DNA from: a bacterium
Lineage (GTDB): Bacteria; Actinomycetota; Actinomycetes; Actinomycetales; Actinomycetaceae
DNA: 6,660 bases
Assembly (NCBI GenBank): GCA_030544165.1
Contig: JAUNRP010000109.1
Span: forward strand, 1-6,660
Reading direction: 5' to 3'
Positions within the stretch are counted from its first letter, which is position 1; each line of letters starts with the position of its first letter. Positions 4,997 through 6,660 of this stretch are shown here, piece by piece. Under the pieces are notes generated by a model. That model was not told the origin of the DNA. It did no database searches and saw nothing but the letters and a program-made list of their open reading frames with translations. The translations under genes and the position numbers were made by a program.

Positions 4997-5941
4997 ATGC
5001 CGCGCATCACCTGGGATGACCTGCCGGGCCACGTCCGCACCCGGGTGGAGGACGTGCTCGGCTCCCCCGTCATCCGCCACACCTCCTCCCCGCACGGCTT
5101 CTCCCCCGGCACCGCGGACCACGTGGTCTGCGCGAGCGGCCGCGAGGCGTTCGTCAAGGCCGTCCACCCGGACCTCAACGCCCACTCCCCCGAACTCCAC
5201 CGCCAGGAACTGCGCGTCATGCGCGCCCTCCCCCCGGGCCTGCCCGTCCCCCGCCTCCTCGGCGGATTCGACGACGACGCTGGCTGGGTGGTCCTCATTC
5301 TCGAGTTCGTCCCGGGTCATCACCCGTCCCTCCCGTGGACGGCGGAGACGTTCTCGCCCGTCCTGGATGCCACGCTCGCCCTCAGCGCCGGGCTCACTCC
5401 CAGCCCCATCCCCTCGCTCGACGCCGCGTCTGCGCGCATGCGGCCGATGTTCCAGGGGTATGTACGGTGTAAGTCCGCGCCCCCTGATGACCTGGACCCC
5501 TGGACCCTCGAGCACCTCGAGCCCTTCCACCAACGCGCCCAGAGGGGCCTTGCCGCGGTGGATGGAGAGACCCTCACACACCTGGACCTGCGTGCGGACA
5601 ACATCCTCCTCCGGGAGGCGGACGGCTCCCCCGTGTTCATCGACTGGCCGTGGGCGGTCCGGGGAGCGCCGTGGCTGGACGCCACCCTCCTCACGGCCAC
5701 CTTCGCTGCGCGCCCGGCTGCAGATCACGAAGAGACGGATGCTGTGATTCGCCGGATCGCGGCACATGCCGGGGTGGCCACCGAGCCACTCGTGGACGTG
5801 CTCGTGGGGTTCTGCGCATTCGGCGTGTGGGAATCCCGCCAGCCAGACAAGCCGGGCCTCCCCACCCTGCGCGCCTTCCAGCGCACGTGGGCTGATGCTC
5901 TCACGCAGTGGTTGCAGAACACCTCACTCGCCACGTGGTGA
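4997..5941 (+). CDS. Aminoglycoside phosphotransferase (APH)-family kinase
   Basis: This 314-residue protein has the APH/choline-kinase fold (PF01636). Visible landmarks are K54 in FVKAVH, expected to bind ATP phosphates; E71 in RQELRVMRAL, which should pair with it; a hinge region VVLILEFVPGHHP (98-110); the catalytic loop HLDLRADN with H195, D197 and N202; and FIDWPWA with D216 as the metal ligand. These are complete, so kinase activity is expected. The DWPWA type is common in actinobacterial chromosomes, where the substrate is usually unknown, and antibiotic resistance cannot be claimed. The ATG at 4997 is preferred over a TTG at 4985 because the TTG lies inside the candidate -10. The gene is divergent from the serine hydrolase (61 bp) and ends 16 bp from the convergent transporter gene. 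Confidence 0.85.
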   Translation: MPRITWDDLPGHVRTRVEDVLGSPVIRHTSSPHGFSPGTADHVVCASGREAFVKAVHPDLNAHSPELHRQELRVMRALPPGLPVPRLLGGFDDDAGWVVLILEFVPGHHPSLPWTAETFSPVLDATLALSAGLTPSPIPSLDAASARMRPMFQGYVRCKSAPPDDLDPWTLEHLEPFHQRAQRGLAAVDGETLTHLDLRADNILLREADGSPVFIDWPWAVRGAPWLDATLLTATFAARPAADHEETDAVIRRIAAHAGVATEPLVDVLVGFCAFGVWESRQPDKPGLPTLRAFQRTWADALTQWLQNTSLATW

Positions 5942-5957
5942 CGGACCCCCGGACCCC

Positions 5958-6660
5958 TCAGAGCGACTGGACGATCTCCAACACCACCGGCAGCGTGGCC
6001 ATCGATAGCACGGTCTGCACCGCGGTGATCGAGGCCATCAGCCGGGTGTCCCCACCCATGCGCTGGGCCAGGATGTAGCACGAGGTGGCGCACGGGATCG
6101 CGGTGATGAGCACCAGGATCGTGAGCACGAGCCCCTCCACGCCGAATGCCACAGCGATCGCGCCCGTCCCCAGGGGCAGGAGCACCAACTTGATGAGGGA
6201 GACCACCGTCAGGTCGAAGGCGTCACGCTTCCGCACCCGGAAGGAGATCGCGGCGCCGGTGGCCAGCGTCCCCATCACGAGCGCCGGCGTGGAGAGCAGC
6301 CGCAGTGTCTCCGCGAGGAACTCCGGCATGGGGATGCCCGAGAGGTTCACGAGGATTCCCACCACGCATCCGAGGATCAGCGGGTTCTCGATCATCTCCC
6401 GCACCATGCCGCCGCGCTTCCGCGCCGCCGTACCCCGCCCCCAGGCGGAGAGCGCACTCACGCACACCACGTTCACGAGGGGCACCATCACCGCCGCCGC
6501 CACCGCGAACGTGGCGATTCCCGCCTCGCCCCCGAGCGCCTGCGCGAACGCGAGACCGATGTAGGTGTTGAGCCGGATGCTCCCCTGGATCATCGAGGTG
6601 ATGCGCGGCCCGTCCGCCCGCACGGCCTTCATGATGCCAATCACCAGGCCGGACGCCACC
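5958..6660 (-). CDS. AEC-family (auxin efflux carrier-like) transporter, 5' end outside window
   Basis: Only the last 233 or so codons are present; the gene runs off the right edge, and the GTG at 6659 is probably internal. Family members are about 300-320 residues with ten membrane segments, so roughly the first quarter is missing. Numbering from the edge, hydrophobic segments lie at about 30-45, 46-69, 92-108, 120-138, 148-171, 176-197 and 207-229. Family features include RLNTYIGLAF (29-38), the ENPLILG start of the second half-repeat (91-97), and the proline-broken helix around AIPCATSCYILA (187-198). AEC proteins (PF03547) are secondary transporters, often for carboxylates such as malate in bacteria; the substrate here is unknown. 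The C-terminus appears complete. Confidence 0.85.
   Translation of the reverse strand, partial: VASGLVIGIMKAVRADGPRITSMIQGSIRLNTYIGLAFAQALGGEAGIATFAVAAAVMVPLVNVVCVSALSAWGRGTAARKRGGMVREMIENPLILGCVVGILVNLSGIPMPEFLAETLRLLSTPALVMGTLATGAAISFRVRKRDAFDLTVVSLIKLVLLPLGTGAIAVAFGVEGLVLTILVLITAIPCATSCYILAQRMGGDTRLMASITAVQTVLSMATLPVVLEIVQSL

Noticed and set aside
4936..5298. N-terminal extension of the serine hydrolase
   Set aside because: It is the complement of the kinase coding sequence, has Arg/Ser/Pro-rich shadow composition and no signal peptide.
3943..5941. Antibiotic-resistance island (beta-lactamase plus aminoglycoside kinase)
   Set aside because: The hydrolase has no signal peptide and the kinase is of a common chromosomal type; base composition matches the host and no mobile-element sequence is present.

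Overview
This window is chromosomal DNA from a high-GC actinobacterium, most likely in or near Micrococcales, although the genus cannot be fixed from sequence alone. Codons mostly end in G or C. Several genes carry a TANNNT-like -10 hexamer 6-7 bases before the ATG and no Shine-Dalgarno sequence, which is the leaderless-transcript arrangement common in Actinomycetota. The gene families (COG4097-type ferric reductase, Rieske-family-like DUF2231 protein, a DWPWA-type phosphotransferase) also fit.

Layout. Bases 1-79 hold no supportable complete gene but contain a perfect AT-rich palindrome (48-61). On the minus strand, 971 to 80, lies a three-gene row: a small HTH-like protein (729-971), then a VapB-type antitoxin (478-687) overlapping a PIN-domain VapC toxin (80-481) by 4 bp. 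vapB appears to have its own leaderless promoter with repeated TTGGTG half-sites over its start. A 248-bp divergent intergenic region (972-1219) separates this row from the plus-strand genes. It carries two GTCAA-N7-TTGAC dyads exactly 28 bp apart. On the plus strand follow a six-helix ferric-reductase-type flavocytochrome (1220-2557), a four-helix DUF2231 membrane protein (2646-3203) and a divergent short-chain dehydrogenase-like protein (3271-3939). A minus-strand serine hydrolase of the class C beta-lactamase fold (3943-4935) converges on the SDR gene and is divergent from a plus-strand APH-type kinase (4997-5941). The window ends inside an AEC-family transporter gene on the minus strand (5958-6660).

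How the genes work together. VapBC is a standard autoregulated toxin-antitoxin pair. The flavocytochrome and the DUF2231 protein form a plausible membrane redox pair: the first can move electrons from NAD(P)H through FAD to membrane haem, and the second carries conserved histidines of a family that in other actinobacteria is often joined to a Rieske domain, which is absent here. The serine hydrolase, the kinase and the transporter look like unlinked accessory metabolism genes.

Nothing here is clearly a new multi-gene system. The most unusual signals are the paired dyads at 1031-1078, the abrupt low-GC patch inside the reductase gene (about 1561-1680), the stand-alone DUF2231/reductase pairing, and the SDR without its catalytic residues.
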